A stretch of DNA of 64,000 nt, from positions 372,001 through 436,000 of the forward strand of contig JALRMH010000006.1 of NCBI GenBank assembly GCA_026119935.1, in the 5' to 3' direction. The stretch comes from Endothia cerciana (Eukaryota; Ascomycota; Sordariomycetes; Diaporthales; Cryphonectriaceae). Under the pieces are notes generated by a model that was not told where the DNA came from, ran no database searches, and worked only from the letters and a program-made list of their open reading frames with translations. A program made the position numbers and the translations under genes. Positions 10,244 to 25,200 of the stretch are shown here, in pieces. The stretch's first letter is position 1; each line of letters opens with the position of its first letter.

Positions 10244-13200
10244 GGTGAGCCGGAGACGAAATGAAGCTGTAACAGGTAGCTATCAGCGGTGGAAATCATG
10301 TGGGCTTGCTCGGGGAGAAATAGCAATAGTATGTGTGAAAGACGCGGAGGTGGATATGTGACGAGCTATAACCACTATAGCAGAATGATAGAAGAAGAAG
10401 CCAAGAAACTCTATGCCACTCAGCTAGATAGTAAGGCTAGATGGCAGGGCGAAATGTTTGGTTGCGAGTCGAGGCTGGGCATGGAGGAGTATGTTTCCCT
10501 GAAGGATGCCAACGGCCTGGTCTTATATCTCGTGCGACCTCCACTATCTACGTGACTGAAGTCTAATGAAACATGCTGCCGCTTGATCCCATAAGCCCAG
10601 TTCGTAAGAAGTGTCAATCTAGTGAGCATGGCAGAAACATGCCGGCTCGCGCGAGCTAACAAGAGCGTCATGTTCCATCGGAAGGAGGCTGAGGTCCGAT
10701 AGTAGTGAGACTCGCAGATCGTCAGTCGCTGCTAGACGCCCTTCCAAAAAAAAGAAAAGGTCACCCCAACCCCTGCTCTGCTCAGATGCAGATGCAAGAC
10801 ATGCCGCCGCCGCCGCCGCCGCCTGCATGTAGGATAGATGCGCTTTTGGCGTCTGTCGCTAGCGGGGCCTGACTGAAGTGTCCTGGGCGCCAGGATCAGC
10901 ACACGGGTGTCCGTCTCACCTCCGCAAGCTTGTGCAACCCCCGCGTCTACAGCGCGTAGGAGGCTGACGCGCATAATCCTTCCCACAGCTACCGCCCCGG
11001 CGAAGTTCGGTATGGAATCATCGATTTTGTTCTTGGGCGCCGGTCAGCAAGGCCGAACAGCAGATTTGGCCCCCTTGCTTACTACACGCCGTATGCGACT
11101 AGGTGAAGAAGATCAAGGAGACGAAGAGCGCGTTGAACACCACACACCTGATGTTGGCGCCATAGACGGGGAGATAGGGGCCATAAGAGATCTGGAGCGG
11201 TCTGTCAATAGCTAGAGACGGCAACGCAAGTCCAGGCGTGTCAGGTCGAATGATGTTGCCAGCAGCCCAGTGCTCAGCACCTGCACGACCGGAGCTGGGG
11301 CGATACTGCGGATGGTCCACCTGAGTTGTGGTATCGTGAATCAACGCGAAAGAGTGGCAGGCCTGTGGTGGACGCTCAAGCACCCTGGCATCCGGAGTGG
11401 AGATCCGTAAGCGTGGGGTCTCTCGACAAGCGGCACACGTATCAGAGAGGCACAGCCTTATGGGTAGGATTGGGGGCCCACGGAAGCATCGAAGAATCTC
11501 GCAATGGCAGCCCAGCGCGACATCCTCAGAGCCTGTGGACAACAAGGTAGCGGCGCGGGTGTGCGGACCGGTCTAAGCGCAAGCAGGAAAGCGTGGGGTG
11601 GTGTTGATTATAGCTTCGATAACAGGAAGGATAACAGGACGAGGTGCCAGCTTTACGTCGAGACGTCAACACAAGGCTGTCCTGTCATTTGCTGGATCAC
11701 GAAACCTTAGCCGCGGGAGGGACTGGTATCACGGGCCTCGGCAGACCCGAGGCTCTGGATCCAATGAAGTAGCGGCCCGGGAGCAGACCCCCCAAGGCTT
11801 TCGAGGTGAGGTCGAAGAACAAGTGACGGGCGAACGTGTCTGGGCTCCGCGGTGGGTCGAGAAGCATCAGCCGAAGTTACTCGAGCTCATAGACCAAGAC
11901 GTGTGTCGTGGCATCACAACCCCGGCATGGGATGGGATGGCCATGGGCGGGAGCCGTCTGGACGAATTCCTGACCGGGAATATGCCGTCGATCTGCACAA
12001 TGACCTGCTGCAAGGCGAAGTGATGTGGCCTCTGAGCTCTGGTCTCGGTTGTGGCCCTGAATCCTGCATCGATTGCTGTATGCTTGATGGTATGCTCCAG
12101 AAGATGGGAGGGAAGGACAGAAAAGGGGGGGGGGGGGCGAAGACTTGTCGTCGAAGGACGGCACCGCAAGCTGGACCGCGCTACACCTCACGCGGCCTAG
12201 CCAGACCCGCCTGTAGGGCACGAGGGATCCCTGGCACTCCCGGCACTCTGCCGGTGGACTGAGTGAGGTAGACACCAATCCCCACTCAGCTGAAGACGTC
12301 TTCACCTAACCTAACATGAACCAAAAGAATCCAGGTGCGGACCCTTCCTGTTGACAGGCAGATACCGGTTGTCTCTCAGCTCGGTGACGTGAACCAGGTC
12401 CGATCAACCAACGAGTGAACCCCGCGGTCAGGTTCGTACACTGCATAGTAGGTGCTCCCCACTTACCGGGCATGCGGCTGATGAGCACGGTAGCCTCAGT
12501 GGCACGTTGCTGTTCCGGCTGTCGATGATGAGGAAGGCCTCAAGACGCGACCCAGGTGGTCAGCGGTACAACAGCGAGGTCCTGCGCCTGTACCACCCTC
12601 GCCGGCGACCACCCAACACATGGCAGACCGCCTGATCTCTGCGGTTGGGCTGACTAGTCGCGAATCCTGGCTGCGGTGCTGTGAGACCCGCGGCAGTCCC
12701 TCCCACCCAGAGGTACATACAGTAGGCCTACCATAGTAGCTGCGCGAACTCTAAAAATAGGTGCCCGCCCGGCTGCATGTCGCGTCAGCATCGCCATCTG
12801 AGAACTGACCGAGCAATACCCAACCTCCCTCCCCTAATACCCCTAAGCGATCAAGGCATTTGCGGTCCATGTGGGTAGGGTGACACATGACCATGGATGC
12901 GTTATCCTGCTGCCGCGGGCCGATTAGATAGGCGCAACATCGTGGCGATGCAGACACCCTCGTGTCAACGGGGGCGGGCAACAGATTCTCATGCATCGCG
13001 GCCTTGGACGCACACGCATCTATCTCCCTTGCCTTTGGACAACCCCCACGGGCGAGACAGTCTCAGTACTGCTAGTAGCAACTCGGCATGATCGTCACGG
13101 TACGACTTCTGCCCTGCGACTGCGACACAACAATCGGCAGTTGGGGGCCAGGTTTTCGATAGTAAGCCGGCTGCGGCACAGGCCCAGATAATGCAGCCCA

Positions 13201-16200
13201 GATCGTCTTCATGCCTTGATCATGCCATGCTGCGTTGCTATTTTGCTTTTGCTGTTGCGGTCTTGAACGGCGCTAGGCTCTTTGCAACGCTGTACAGAGC
13301 CCTTCTGGTGGTGGCACTGGCGTTCTGGAGACCACTGCAAATTAGTTGAGACTCTTCCCGCCCCCCCCCCCCCACCCTCCGGAAAAAAAGACCACAAAAA
13401 GAACACAGCAAATATTCTGACAATTCTCTGAATCTCGAAGCCCTAGTTAAAATCTCTCGGGTCTTATCGGAACGTCGTGGAAGGCCAGGCATCTTCTAGG
13501 CCTGGAGCCGTAGCTGGGACCACCAGCTTCTTCGGGGGGGGGGGGGGGTCGCAGCCAAGTCCCCTGGGACGAAGCACGAACCTTTCCAAAGTTGATCGGG
13601 TGAGTTGCTACTATTCTCCAATAAAGCTAGTTGAAGGGGCGATATCCCTCCCCCGGCAGGCAATTTCTTGAGTGGGGGGGAACAGCAGAAGGTGTTTTTC
13701 GAGGTGTACCACTATTCAGTCGTAGTCGTTCCATGTGAGAAGGAAGGCTTACGTCGCCCAACTGGGCGTTGAGCTTTCGACTGTCGATGAACAGACGCGG
13801 GCCTACAGCAGGCCGCGATAATATTCCGGAACTGCCGAGGGGGTATGAGCATGGCCACGACCACATTTCCGGAACACAACGGGTCGCAAATGCATCCTGA
13901 CCCAACCTCCTAAGGCCCGTGGGTGTTCGATAAACATCCCACTTCTCGACCGTTTCATCTATTGAAGAGGAAGCCCGGACCAGCAAATCAAGCATGCGGA
14001 GATGGTCAGCCCCCCGTATACCTCGAGGTCTCGGCCGACATGACGTTTGGTACGATGTCGCACAGCCCTTGGCGAGTCCCCCGGATGGCTCCACTGTCAT
14101 CTTCCACCACGCCACATCCATCTGAGCAGCCACAGGCCATCGTGCCACTTATGATTTACACTTCACCATGCTTGACTCCCGTGATACGAAAGCAAGGGCG
14201 ATGTTCGCCCATACTATAGCCTCAGTAAGACAACAACCCGACTTCCATTATTGGAATGCTGAAGGAGTCTTCAGTTATTTAAGCCGTCCCGCTCAACGTG
14301 GTGTGCCTTCAACATGGAAAGCAGACCATCATCACCCACCTTCTACCCATTGACATCCACTACAACGCCAGGCAGTTGACCCAAGGCCTTTATCCACACT
14401 GCATCTGTGCTCCCCCCCCCCCCCCCAAATACATACACAACTATATATAAGATGACGACCAACTCATTCGGCGGGGCCCTCCCCAGATTTGACTATCCCA
14501 CCATCCGGCCGGTCGCCGCCAAGGCGTCCAGGTTACAGGGGCTGCCTGTCACGACGAGGGTAGTAGCTGTTGCAGCAGCCGCAGGACTCGGTAAGACGCC
14601 CACCCTGGCCCGGTGCGCACATACATGTGCACAGAAACGACTGACATCCTGCGCGCAGCTTACTACGCTTCATCTCAGGCCCGCGAGCCATCGGTGCAGC
14701 AGAGACAACCCACACCCAGGACTTTTTCGAACACGTATCAGAGGAATACCCAGCCTGCGCCGGACAGAATGTCTGATATGTTGTGGGTGTGGACAGACTG
14801 AGGGTGACGCAATCGACACCTACTGTTGATCTGGGTCTGGCCCTGCGGAAACAGTTTTGGGGCTGGGATGGAGTGGTGACTTGAGCGTCCTGGATCATAC
14901 TGTACATTGCTATTGGGCGTTCCGGTATTTTGGTCGTTTTGACCTTGGATGGAAGTTAGGACGCTGGGGAAATCGGGCCCTCGCATCTTCATCTCTCTGC
15001 GCAGCTTGCAGTTGCGCGCATCATGCAAATACAACTATGGAAGAGTGTACACTTCAGTATCAGCTGGCCGTCTTGACTGCACACGGTGAACTGTACATCA
15101 AATCGAGTCAAGCGAGGCTCCCCTCACACGCGGCCCTTTTCAACTTGCCCCATTGCTTATGGTCTCGTCTTACAGCATCTGCCCTCGCTACCTGCCGTCC
15201 TTGAGACCTAGTCAATGCTTCAACACCTCATCATGCTAACACGCGCTGATAACAGTTTCTGGTTGTTCACCGCTGCTGCGGTGCATCTGGGACGACGGCT
15301 TCTTCGAAACGCAAATCTGCTTTCATCAAAATCTACCCAAAGGAAGGCCAAAGCGGCCGTCAATGTTTGCAAAATGTGGCAATTCATATTGAAGGAGCCA
15401 AACAGAGACGGCCTACTTGATCCTCCATGCTGTCAACTCCATTGCAAAAAGAACTTACGTGTAGGACCGCAGTCGGCCAGAGCTCACAAATCCTTATAAC
15501 TGCTGATGGATGTGAATGCTCATTGGGCAGCTCTCTACACTCGAGTATCCAAACAGAAGAGACTGCAGAGTCCGGGCTGTGTTCTCCATCGCTGTTGTAA
15601 TCTCGAACACCTTCGCTGCCAAATTCTCCGGCTTGGGACTGTCTATTCTGGACCAAGAGTGGTTGATGAATACGAATTGAGGCTCGAAACAACAAAGGGG
15701 ATGCGGGACACAGGGCACGGGAGACGCCTCAAGGCTTAGTCACTTCAATATCCTTGTTCTCTGTTCAGTCAAACATTGAGCGTCACGGTGTACGACTTCC
15801 TTACCAGCCGTCTGGTCTTGACCTCGTTTGTCCAGCGTCCGCCATACCTTCATCCGAAAGGTATCGCATGCCCTAGAATCAACTGGACCTATCATGAGTG
15901 TCCTTCCCAGACCCAGACGATCTCGACCTCTTCACGTGAGTCGACAAGCGAGGACGGCGGGAGCCCTTCACCAATCAGACCCAGACGCCCCGCAAAACAG
16001 ACGAATATGTCTGGGACAGAAAGAAACGGGTCCACATGAGACAACGGAGCGTTTAAGGGATCCTCTCTCGGGACAGCGACCCGTGGCGGTGTATAGTGTG
16101 CAACAGATGCGGCATCAGAGACCGCCGGCCAGACTTGTTCAGACAGACGGAGAAACGACGCGGCCACACGCGAAAGTCGTCTCGAGACCAGATATGTGAA

Positions 16201-19200
16201 TGATGACACCGGCGCGGGCGTGTTCGCGAGGCATGGTACGCCCCCCCTGTGGATATGTGTATCGGAGAGCATCTGGGCGAGGTGGGCGCACCGCGTCTTG
16301 TTTTCTTGGTCGCAAACCCCTTTCCCTGCCTGCATATTCCATTTCTCGTCTTTCTCTCAACGACACCCTTCTCCAAGAAGCGTGTCTGACGACCGGGACT
16401 GCAGCTGCTCCCGCCCGATACGTCCCCGGATCTCTTTACGGACAACATGCATCCCTCTGCTATCAGTGAGGTTGGATATGTAACGATGAAGTTGTACGGA
16501 AATTAGACCAGGTCGGCTATTCGCCAGTGCTATGTACCTGCTTCTGCGGGTTTCATGCTGATTACACCCTTCCATTAGACTCGCGAACGACTGGCCTGTT
16601 TCGATACCAGATATAACGACGACTAGGCGCATGGTCGGCCCGAAGGCTCGTCATAAAATTCAAGACAAACCTCCAGACTAACAGCGGAGAGCAACTGTCC
16701 ATCAATCACGATAAAACCCCTTCACCCGGCACGGCATCATGTGCAAGTGCGCCGATATCCAGGGTAGACCACCTACCTCCGCCCGCGGCCCCATAAACCT
16801 CAATCTCGATGGACGCCCAGCAAAATCGACCTACAGCCGACTAATATGGAACAGCATCCCGGTGCGCTCGCGCTGTCCCCAACCCCCCCCCCCCCAACTC
16901 TCATCCCAAGCCACTGCTCCCAGGACTGACGGCACCGTCAACGTCCCGGTGCACGTCACCAATCTCCCGCGGCATAACCGCCGTGTCTGAGCCTGTGCTC
17001 GGCTTCGACGTCGGCTTCGACGGCTCGCCGGTGGAACATCCAGATCCCTGAGGGATGGGGCGGGCGGGGTCGTGATCTATGTCGATGTTTTCCTGGCGGG
17101 AGCAGAGCGCGGCCTGCCTGTGGCTCTCCGGGCACGCTATCTAGTCCGTTATGGGCCCAAGAGGCCCCCTCCGCCTGCGGGTTTTGTCAGTTCCATTTAC
17201 TCGTCCGGATAACCAGGTCTCAAGCCAGGGCGACACGGCGCAGGAGACTTTCTTCCAGGCGGGATGTCTTGCTCTGGCGGTTGAGCCAGGGCTGGAGCCC
17301 CGGGGCGGGGTTTCCTGGGATAGATACGGTGGCGAAGGGAATGGTCCGGGTCACGCTTTGACAGGTCTGCCAAAGCCTTCTCAAGCTTGCCACGGGAAGG
17401 CGAGTGAGGCCTCAAGATTCTCAATGGCCCTGGCATAGCACTTACCTAGATACTGAGCAAGGACCTTGTGCCACGGTGGATGAAGATGTGATATTGGCAG
17501 GGTTAGGGTGTTCACTGGCCAGGCAAAAAGCTTACGCGTGGGAGGCTGGCGTGCGCCGGCCGCCTCGGGGCATATCCTACTGGTAGAAGGAATTGTTGGG
17601 ATCAGATGGAGCAGTCACGCAGTGTACTTTGGTTGGCGCGAGCGGGAGCGCAGAAGCATACGTCAGGCAAATAGCTGCCTCCCTCGCCGAACACGAACCG
17701 GGAACTCCAGAGCCCAGACCCTGCTGTGCGAGGCATGCTGGACGCTTTAAAGAGGGCTGCGCCGTGGCAGACCAAGCTGCTGGATACCTGCAACAACCCA
17801 CTGTACGCTGGCATCAGCGAGTACGCTGCCGAATACGCGATAGAATTTGTGGTTTGGCTGCCCCTTCGCGATAACACCGCGGTGCACCTCCTCCAAAGGT
17901 CTCGGTTCGCATTTTGACTGCTTACCTGGTGTGGTCTTGGTAGGTAGGTGAGCAAGAGCGCCTCCTCGAGCCGTCTCCGTTCCCACCTTTTGTTGGGTGT
18001 TGAACTATCTGTTCCTCCTCCCCAGAGTTGCGGAGATCGATCGACGACGCGGCTAGGCACTCGCACACGACATCTTCACCATGTCTTTGTCAGCGTGTGA
18101 TCGAATAGGGGGCTGCATATCTACAACACCACCACACCACCACACCACCAACCTCGGCTGCCCACCTGTTGGCTGCCGCCTGTGCGATGGCGACGGGTTC
18201 TCCTCCAACGGCAGATGCAGTTTCAGTACCTTAGGCACAGGCTAACAGGACGCATTATCCAGCAGATCGGCCGCCATCGGTTCGAATGACCTGTCGGCGA
18301 CCACGAGTCCCTGTGGCCCCCCGTCGATCACCACCAGTCCAACCACCACTACCGCCCCGACCTCCCTTCAGCTCTCGAGGAGCCTCACCAGCCGAGTGCA
18401 TCCAGCCTGCGCACCTGTGCACAGCGCTATCATAGCAGTCAGACCAGTGGACCAGTGGGCGGTCTCAGGGCTGCCAGCCAGTGAGCCGCTGCCGGGCCCA
18501 GGCGCCGCCAAGGGATCTGGAACTCAGGGTCCAACAAGCCCAGCGCGCAACTCGTCACCGAGTCCGGGTCCAGCGGGTCCAGCACTAGAGCCACCCCACA
18601 AGGCTTACTGTACAGAAGTACTGAGCCGCTGTGTGAGCCCACACCCTGCGCTCCCTGCACACTACACACCCACTGAACACCCCTACACCACTGCGAGTGG
18701 GGCCCCGTCTTGCGGGTGCAGGACGTCTTCCGATCCCCGCGTCCCGCCTGCAGCTCTAGCTCCTGTTGCAAATGCGTCTGCTTGTGACGGAAGCTTCCTG
18801 GTGCCTTGTCTAGGAGCCGACAGCTTTAGCATCCTCCCCGACACCCAAAACGTCACGCCGCCCGTTTGTCGACTTGTCGACAATCGTCTGAACGCCTGCC
18901 CAGACTGCGAAGCTCCCGAGCCTCCGAAGCCCAACGGTTCTGCGGCCCCCAGCCGATCTCAGATCACCTATCACGCGCACCGTCTGTCCTTGACTGAGGT
19001 TTTCCTCGGGCGGCCTAGCTTTCACGTAGGCTACGCGACATCCGCCTCACGCTTCTGCGAAGTCGCCGGGCCCCTCCCCGCCTCTGTCCTCGTCTCGCCG
19101 GATCTCCCTCAGCCTCGATCTTGGGCCATCAAACCTCCGGACTGCCCCGGGTCTCTCGACGCTCCTCCGTCCGTCCTCGACGGTCCCCGCCTGCGGGCTC

Positions 19201-19222
19201 ATCGTCCGGAGAAGCAGCCGAG
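10244..19222. other. 9-kb region without a supportable gene
   Basis: Many short open frames exist on both strands but none shows family motifs, a plausible multi-exon structure or consistent codon use. It contains four long G/C homopolymers (12125-12137, 13361-13373, 13534-13548, 14412-14426) and a fifth at 16883-16894. It also has a CCACACCA-type repeat at 18127-18150 and, at the right end, the CT-rich leader of BLM10. A minus-strand frame at 11099-11545 has faint resemblance to the last part of an MFS permease but is not convincing. No tRNA was recognised. I would read this as decayed or regulatory DNA, with poorly expressed or orphan genes not excluded. Confidence 0.5.
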
Positions 19223-22200
19223 ATGGATGATATCCAAGACTCGCACTCCTCTTCAGCCGCGGCCATGTCGGCTGCTGCTGCTGCTGCTGCTGCGCAAGCC
19301 TCGCACTTTCTCGTCCAGAACCTTTCCTCTGTCGACACAATATCCCGCTCGACTTCACCTGGCGTGCCCGTCCCGACCCCAGACGAAGACGACAAGAAGC
19401 GGTACCGTCCGAGAACCTTTGCCTACTTCGCCCAGCTGCCCTTCGCGGTCGAGGAGGATCACGATCGTGATGCCGCCCTGGCCGGCATCCTCAAAAACCT
19501 CTACATCGCCATCAAGGCAGAGGACTTCTCGCCTGGGGCTCTGCACTGGACCAGGGAGCTGCAGGGATGGCTGAACCTGAAGTTCGAGATGGTTCGTGAG
19601 TTGCGCGCGACCCTTGCGAAGCTCTACTACCATCTCGCCTTGGCGCCCGGTCTCGACAGCAACGCGGCGGAACGTTTTACCAGAATGGTGATCACCTTGA
19701 CCAAGTAGGTGACTTGCGCCTGCGCGGCCTCTCCTTGCCTGTTTATGGGCTCAGCTGACCGCCCTCTCATCACAGAAAGAAGACCTACGTGAAGCCCGGC
19801 GACGACCTATACCTGGACTGGCGACCGTTGTGGAAGGAGATCAAGGGCTTGGTTTTCCCATCCGAAGTGCCGGCACACCAGGCGAGCAGGAGGGGGAAGA
19901 TGGGGAGACACCTGCTGAAACTCGCCATGCACGCGCAGGTCTACTTCGATCCAAGTGATCGGAAGGAGATGCTGGAGGAGTTTCTGCCCCTCTTCAGCAC
20001 ATCTGACCTGTCATGCGCCTACACGGTGGTCGCGGCTGTCAACGTCATGGTTCCTACCGCACCGTCTCTGCCTTCTGAGCCGCTGTCCCAGCCTGCAGAT
20101 TACCTCCCCACCTACTTTCACCTTTGGTCGCTCATGACGCGGTCCAAGTTTATGGACGTCTCCTTCCTCGATATCTCCTCGAGGATAGCTAGAGATTATC
20201 TCGGCTGCACGCACGTCCCCTTCTCCGAGCATGGCATCTTCACCCGAGACCAGTCCGATCTCATCTTCACTGCCATACTGCGACTTACGGAAATCCCGGT
20301 CGGTCAGGCGAATTCCCCCTATTCGTCTCTGGATTATTCCATGGGCTCCGCCGCCTATCTCGAGAGAGACAGGAAGAAGCACCCCGTGCCTCACATCATT
20401 GCTAGGTGGATCGTACACTCAATCTCGCCCAAGGGCCTCAAGGCGGAGAGTTCTGTCATGACCCATCTTGAGGGGCTGATCGAGTCCATCGACACCTTCT
20501 TCCATCCGTCGAACCAAGGCTCGTGGACCAGTTTCTTGGCCCAATTCGTCTTTTTCCTCACCCATGGCTTTGTGTCCCGTTGGAACCGCGAGCAGACTGG
20601 CGAGCTCGACACCCCCGCCGACCGAAGGATAAACGACGAGCTCAAAAAGAGGTTCGTCCTGATGTTGAAGGACGTGGTTTTCATGGGTCTCTTCGCCAAG
20701 AGCATGAAGGTTGTCAGCTACTACACGAGCACGCTCCAGTGGCTAGCGTACCTGGAGCCCGATATTATATTACCGGGTGCACTGCAAAGGATTTACCCAA
20801 GTTTACAAGGGTTGGTCGAAGTGCACCGCACAGCGTCCAGCCTGAGTGGCCTGATGATGTTGGCAAATATCATATCGAAGCAGAAGGGGTTCCGGTGTCA
20901 TCTCACAGCCCTGTTGGCTTTGGCACTCCCTGGTATCGACGCCAACGATCTGGGAAAGACACAATACGCCCTCAGCTTCATCCAGAGCGTTGCCTTTAGC
21001 ATTCCGTTTGTACCACTATCAAAAAACGGTTCCGATGTTGTCGATACATCACTAGCGGTCCAGTGGGTACAGGGTCAGATGGAACGTATGGAGCTTGAAG
21101 GTCAAGACGTGCAGTTCAACTACAAGGAAGAGCTCTCCGATGAAGACGAGGCGGACATTGTCCGATCTTCAACGGCTGGGTTTGGCGAGTTTGTCATCAC
21201 CTTGCTAGGCAAAGTCTTTACTCTCCTCGAGAATATACCGGACGCATCGCAAGTTCGAGCCAACTCACCCGAAGACAACGTCATAAACAGCTTGCCAGCG
21301 GCTCTGGGGCCCTTGTTCGCGTCATTGTCCCCGGAGCTGTTTGACCTGGCCCTCGAGAAGATGGTTGCATTCATCTCATCACATGTTGTGCACCAGGCTC
21401 GGGACGCCATGGCCTGGATCTTGAACGCACTCTGCAAGGTCAATCCCGAAAAGACACTCAAGGCCTTCATCCCAATGCTGATTGTCAATATACGCAACGA
21501 GATCGACTACAATGGCGCGGCGTCGGAACGCAGCAGCGGCACCGATGTACTGCCGCGCGACCGCGCTCTTGTGTGGCACGTGAGCATGCTCAGCATGGCC
21601 GTTGTGAACGTGGGTGCAGAGGTGCTCAAATACAAGTCCGAGCTGTTCAGCATCGCCCAGTATATGCATGAGAAGTGTCGTGGAATACCGACAGTACACG
21701 TCTCCAACTACGGCCACCATCTCCTCTTGAACCTCACCCAAACCTATGCTATCGATACCAGTCTTTTCGAGCCCGACGCGATAAAGAGAGGTATCAGTGT
21801 TGACGACTGGGGGAGGACAACGCCGATTGCAGACCTGACAATCCGGTGGCACCGGCCATCAACCGAGGAGATTCAATTTGCCGTTGAGCTTTTCGAATCC
21901 CAGACCAGCGCAGCGTCTAAGAGACTGGAGCTGCTGATGAGTAGCGGGACCCCGGTTAGCCGCAAAGGCAAGAACAAAGAGTGGGGTGACGATGTTTCGA
22001 GGCAGCTGTCGCATTTGAGGCTTATCATCGCGGGGGCCTCCTCTCTGTTTGACCCGAAGAAGGCTGCTGGCGAGGCAAACGGTGGCACGAAGGACGATGG
22101 CCGCATAGAAGCTGATGGTGACGACGCCGTCATGGAAGACGACGAAGATCCCTTGGCCGAGGTTGCCGACGACGAGGAACTGAAGCGACAGTACCGGTAC

Positions 22201-25200
22201 CCGTCTGGCTACATTCTTGATCCAGATAGCCCACTCTATACTCGTCTTCACGAGACCAGAGAGGATGTCGGGCGGCTACTTACCAAGACACACAAGTTTC
22301 TTAATGCCCACCAGGAGGATGACGTGACGTGTTTTACGGCCCTGTATGCCGCATATAGGACGTGGATCACAGACGTCGGCATTGAACGGTCTGCTCACCC
22401 CTTGGAACGGCTGGTGAGGCTGTACAAGGCGGACGTCACGCCGTTCAAGATTCCAGGCTTGAGGAAGGTGTACCCTCGTCCGCTTCTCGTCAAGCGAGCA
22501 GATGCCTACCAGCTCCAACGCGTCAAGTACAACTCCTCATACAGACAGAAGAGTGACCATGATAAGAGACTGCTTCTTGATCTCGCTGAGTCCTGCGTCT
22601 CTTCTTATGCAGATGTCCGAAGGGTCGCCCAGGGAGCCCAGGACTCCTCACTCAAGGTTCTGATAGGCGGCCGCCCGATGGTCATCCCTGTCATCTTGGA
22701 CAAGTACCGCAAGGCTTTGGAAGAGAAGGACCCCGACCGCATCAAAGGGGCGCTGTATACCTTGCTCTTCACCACCTTGTCAAAGACGCTCATGAAGGAC
22801 TGGCGGTACGCCCCCGACCTGATGCGACTGTATATCAAGACAGCCAGCATCGATAAGACATCCATACAACAGCTTCTTACGACCTCGCTCTATCCACTAA
22901 TCGATTTCGGGAAGCCGTTCGAGCGGATGGTCGTTTTGGACGAGAAATTCGTGGACACGATAAAACCATTCGAGGACTGCTCGAAGGTGATCCAGACCCG
23001 GAACGACTTCATTCGTGAGCGCAGAAAGAGGGTCGAGGCGAAGAAGAACGACCTCGGGCTGGAGCTTATCGAAGCGGCCAAGTCAGCGCACTGGAAAGTC
23101 GCTCTGAAATGCACTATCTTTGCGTCAAACATGTGCATCCGGTTCGATACACTGGCACCCCCGACCTTCATTGATATGGTGGTCAACGGCACGAACGACG
23201 ACCACCCGGGCTTGAGAGCCAACCATCAGCTAGCATTGTCCAGCATATTCTCCACCATTGATCTGAGAGCAGTCTACAGCCACGAATACCGGAAATATCT
23301 CCTTGAGGAGGACAACGACACCGTGCGTTTAGACATTGAGGTACCGTCGGATGATTCGCAATGGACTAACAAGTACCTCGACTCATTCGCGAATATCGAT
23401 GAGGCGAAATACTTTGTCGATGCTGATCATCCAGGGTGGTTGGTATGGGGCAAGAAGTTCGGCGCCTCCAAGTCTGATCCAGAGCCCTTGGCGTACGATG
23501 AGACGGAGAAGAAGGTTCGGGAGCAAATCGGCAAGCTCCTGACCAGGCAGTGGTTCGCCAAATGCTTTGATTTTCTCAAGCAAGAGCCACGAGATTCCGG
23601 TGCCGACAAATTTCGGATGCAGAATGTCCTCGTCCTGATGCACGCCTTTGACTTGGTGAATTATGGAGTCGCCGCCATCAATTTCGACGAGATCACGGAG
23701 ATGATAAAAGACGTCTACGGGGATGGAAGCGACAAGCATCAACACCGGGCCACCGCTGAGATCCTCGGGGCGTTACTATCGGGCGGTGTTGACGACCCCA
23801 AGGAATACAGGGAGAAGGTCTGGGGGTTTGCAGCTCCCATGATGCTTGGCATTTTTGCCGACTCCTTGACACCAGATAACTTGCAATACTGGATAACATG
23901 CCTGCACCTCACGCTAGATGGAAAGGATCCACGTCGCTGCCACCAGATTGTTGAGAGCCTGAGCTCGTTCAGGCTAGACATGTCTTCAAATGCGGCCTTC
24001 AAGGAGGCATCAAAGGTGCGGTTGCTCGAATTGCTCATTAATGATGGTGGCTGGCACTTCCGAAAGGAGGAACCAATTCTGGAAGACTTCCTGGCACATA
24101 TCGACCACCCGTACAAGTCCGTGCGGGAGGCAATGGGTAGGGTGATCGCTACAATTTACCGCACCCGCTACCATGAGTCGTTCCCCAACGTTACAGCACT
24201 CCTGAACCGTAACAAGGCCGAGTCCTCCCTAGGACTTCGCCCATACCGGCCGTCCGACGAGTTCACTGCGACGATCAAGGAGATCTTCTCGCGCCTGGAG
24301 AAGTGGAGACACGAGCGCACACCTGGGCAACAAGAGCCTTCTAGCTACACCAACGGGTCAAAGACGGTTCTTACCTGGCTAGACTCGATGCTGAGCTCTC
24401 AAGAATGCACACAGCTTGTGCCCTTCTTCCCGGACCCATTCATTGACCAGCTCCTCCACATGATGGACGTCAAGGAAGACCCAGAGCTCATGCGGCTCGC
24501 CTATCACGTCTATCGTCACCTGGCCAACATTCAATTCCGGGAAGACGAAGTCGAGGCTTTCATCAAGGCTCTCATCCGCATCGGCAGGTCGGCCGCATCA
24601 TGGCACCAGCGTCTCCGCGCCCTAGTCAACATGCAAGTCCTTTACTTCCGACGCCTCTTCCTGACAACCCCTGTCCACCGAGAGATGCTCTTCGACGCGG
24701 TGGGCAACATGCTTGCAGACCCACAACTCGAAGTCCGCGACTGTGCGTCAGCCACGCTAGCAGGCATGATTCGCTGCTCGCCGGCGACGATCCGCAACCC
24801 TATCATTCAGAACCTCATCGTGCGTTTCAAGCAGCAACTCCACGACAACCCCATGCCGAAGCGCAAACACCCGGGCGGCACGGACACGCCTGTCGACACG
24901 CAAAAGCAGATCATACGGCGACACGCCGCGGTGCTAGGACTGGGCGCGCTCATCGAGGCGTTCCCATACGCCACGCCCCCGCCGCCGTGGATGCCAGACG
25001 TGCTGGCTCATATTGCGAGGAGACCGGCGACGGACCCTGGTGTGGTGGGCAAGGCGGCGAAGACCGTGCTGGCGGAGTTCAAGAAAACCAGGCAGGATAG
25101 CTGGATGGTTGACCAAAAGGTAAGTTCAAGTTCCGATCGAATGAGTATAGGACGGCTTACTGACGTATTGTATTTTCTGCAGTATTTCACACCTGAACAG

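Noticed and set aside
11099..11545. Possible end of a decayed MFS permease on the minus strand
   Set aside because: GNIIRPDTP and a hydrophobic end followed by basic residues in another frame resemble the last helices of allantoate-type permeases, but no upstream helices or motifs could be found.
13627..14148. 173-residue minus-strand open frame
   Set aside because: No domain, odd Trp/Cys/Pro composition, no consistent exon structure.
18265..18310. GGTTCGAAT resembling a tRNA T-loop
   Set aside because: No acceptor stem, anticodon arm or D-arm can be drawn around it.
18396..19574. 392-residue plus-strand open frame before BLM10
   Set aside because: Low-complexity Pro/Ser/Arg sequence that overlaps the BLM10 start in another frame; more likely leader sequence.
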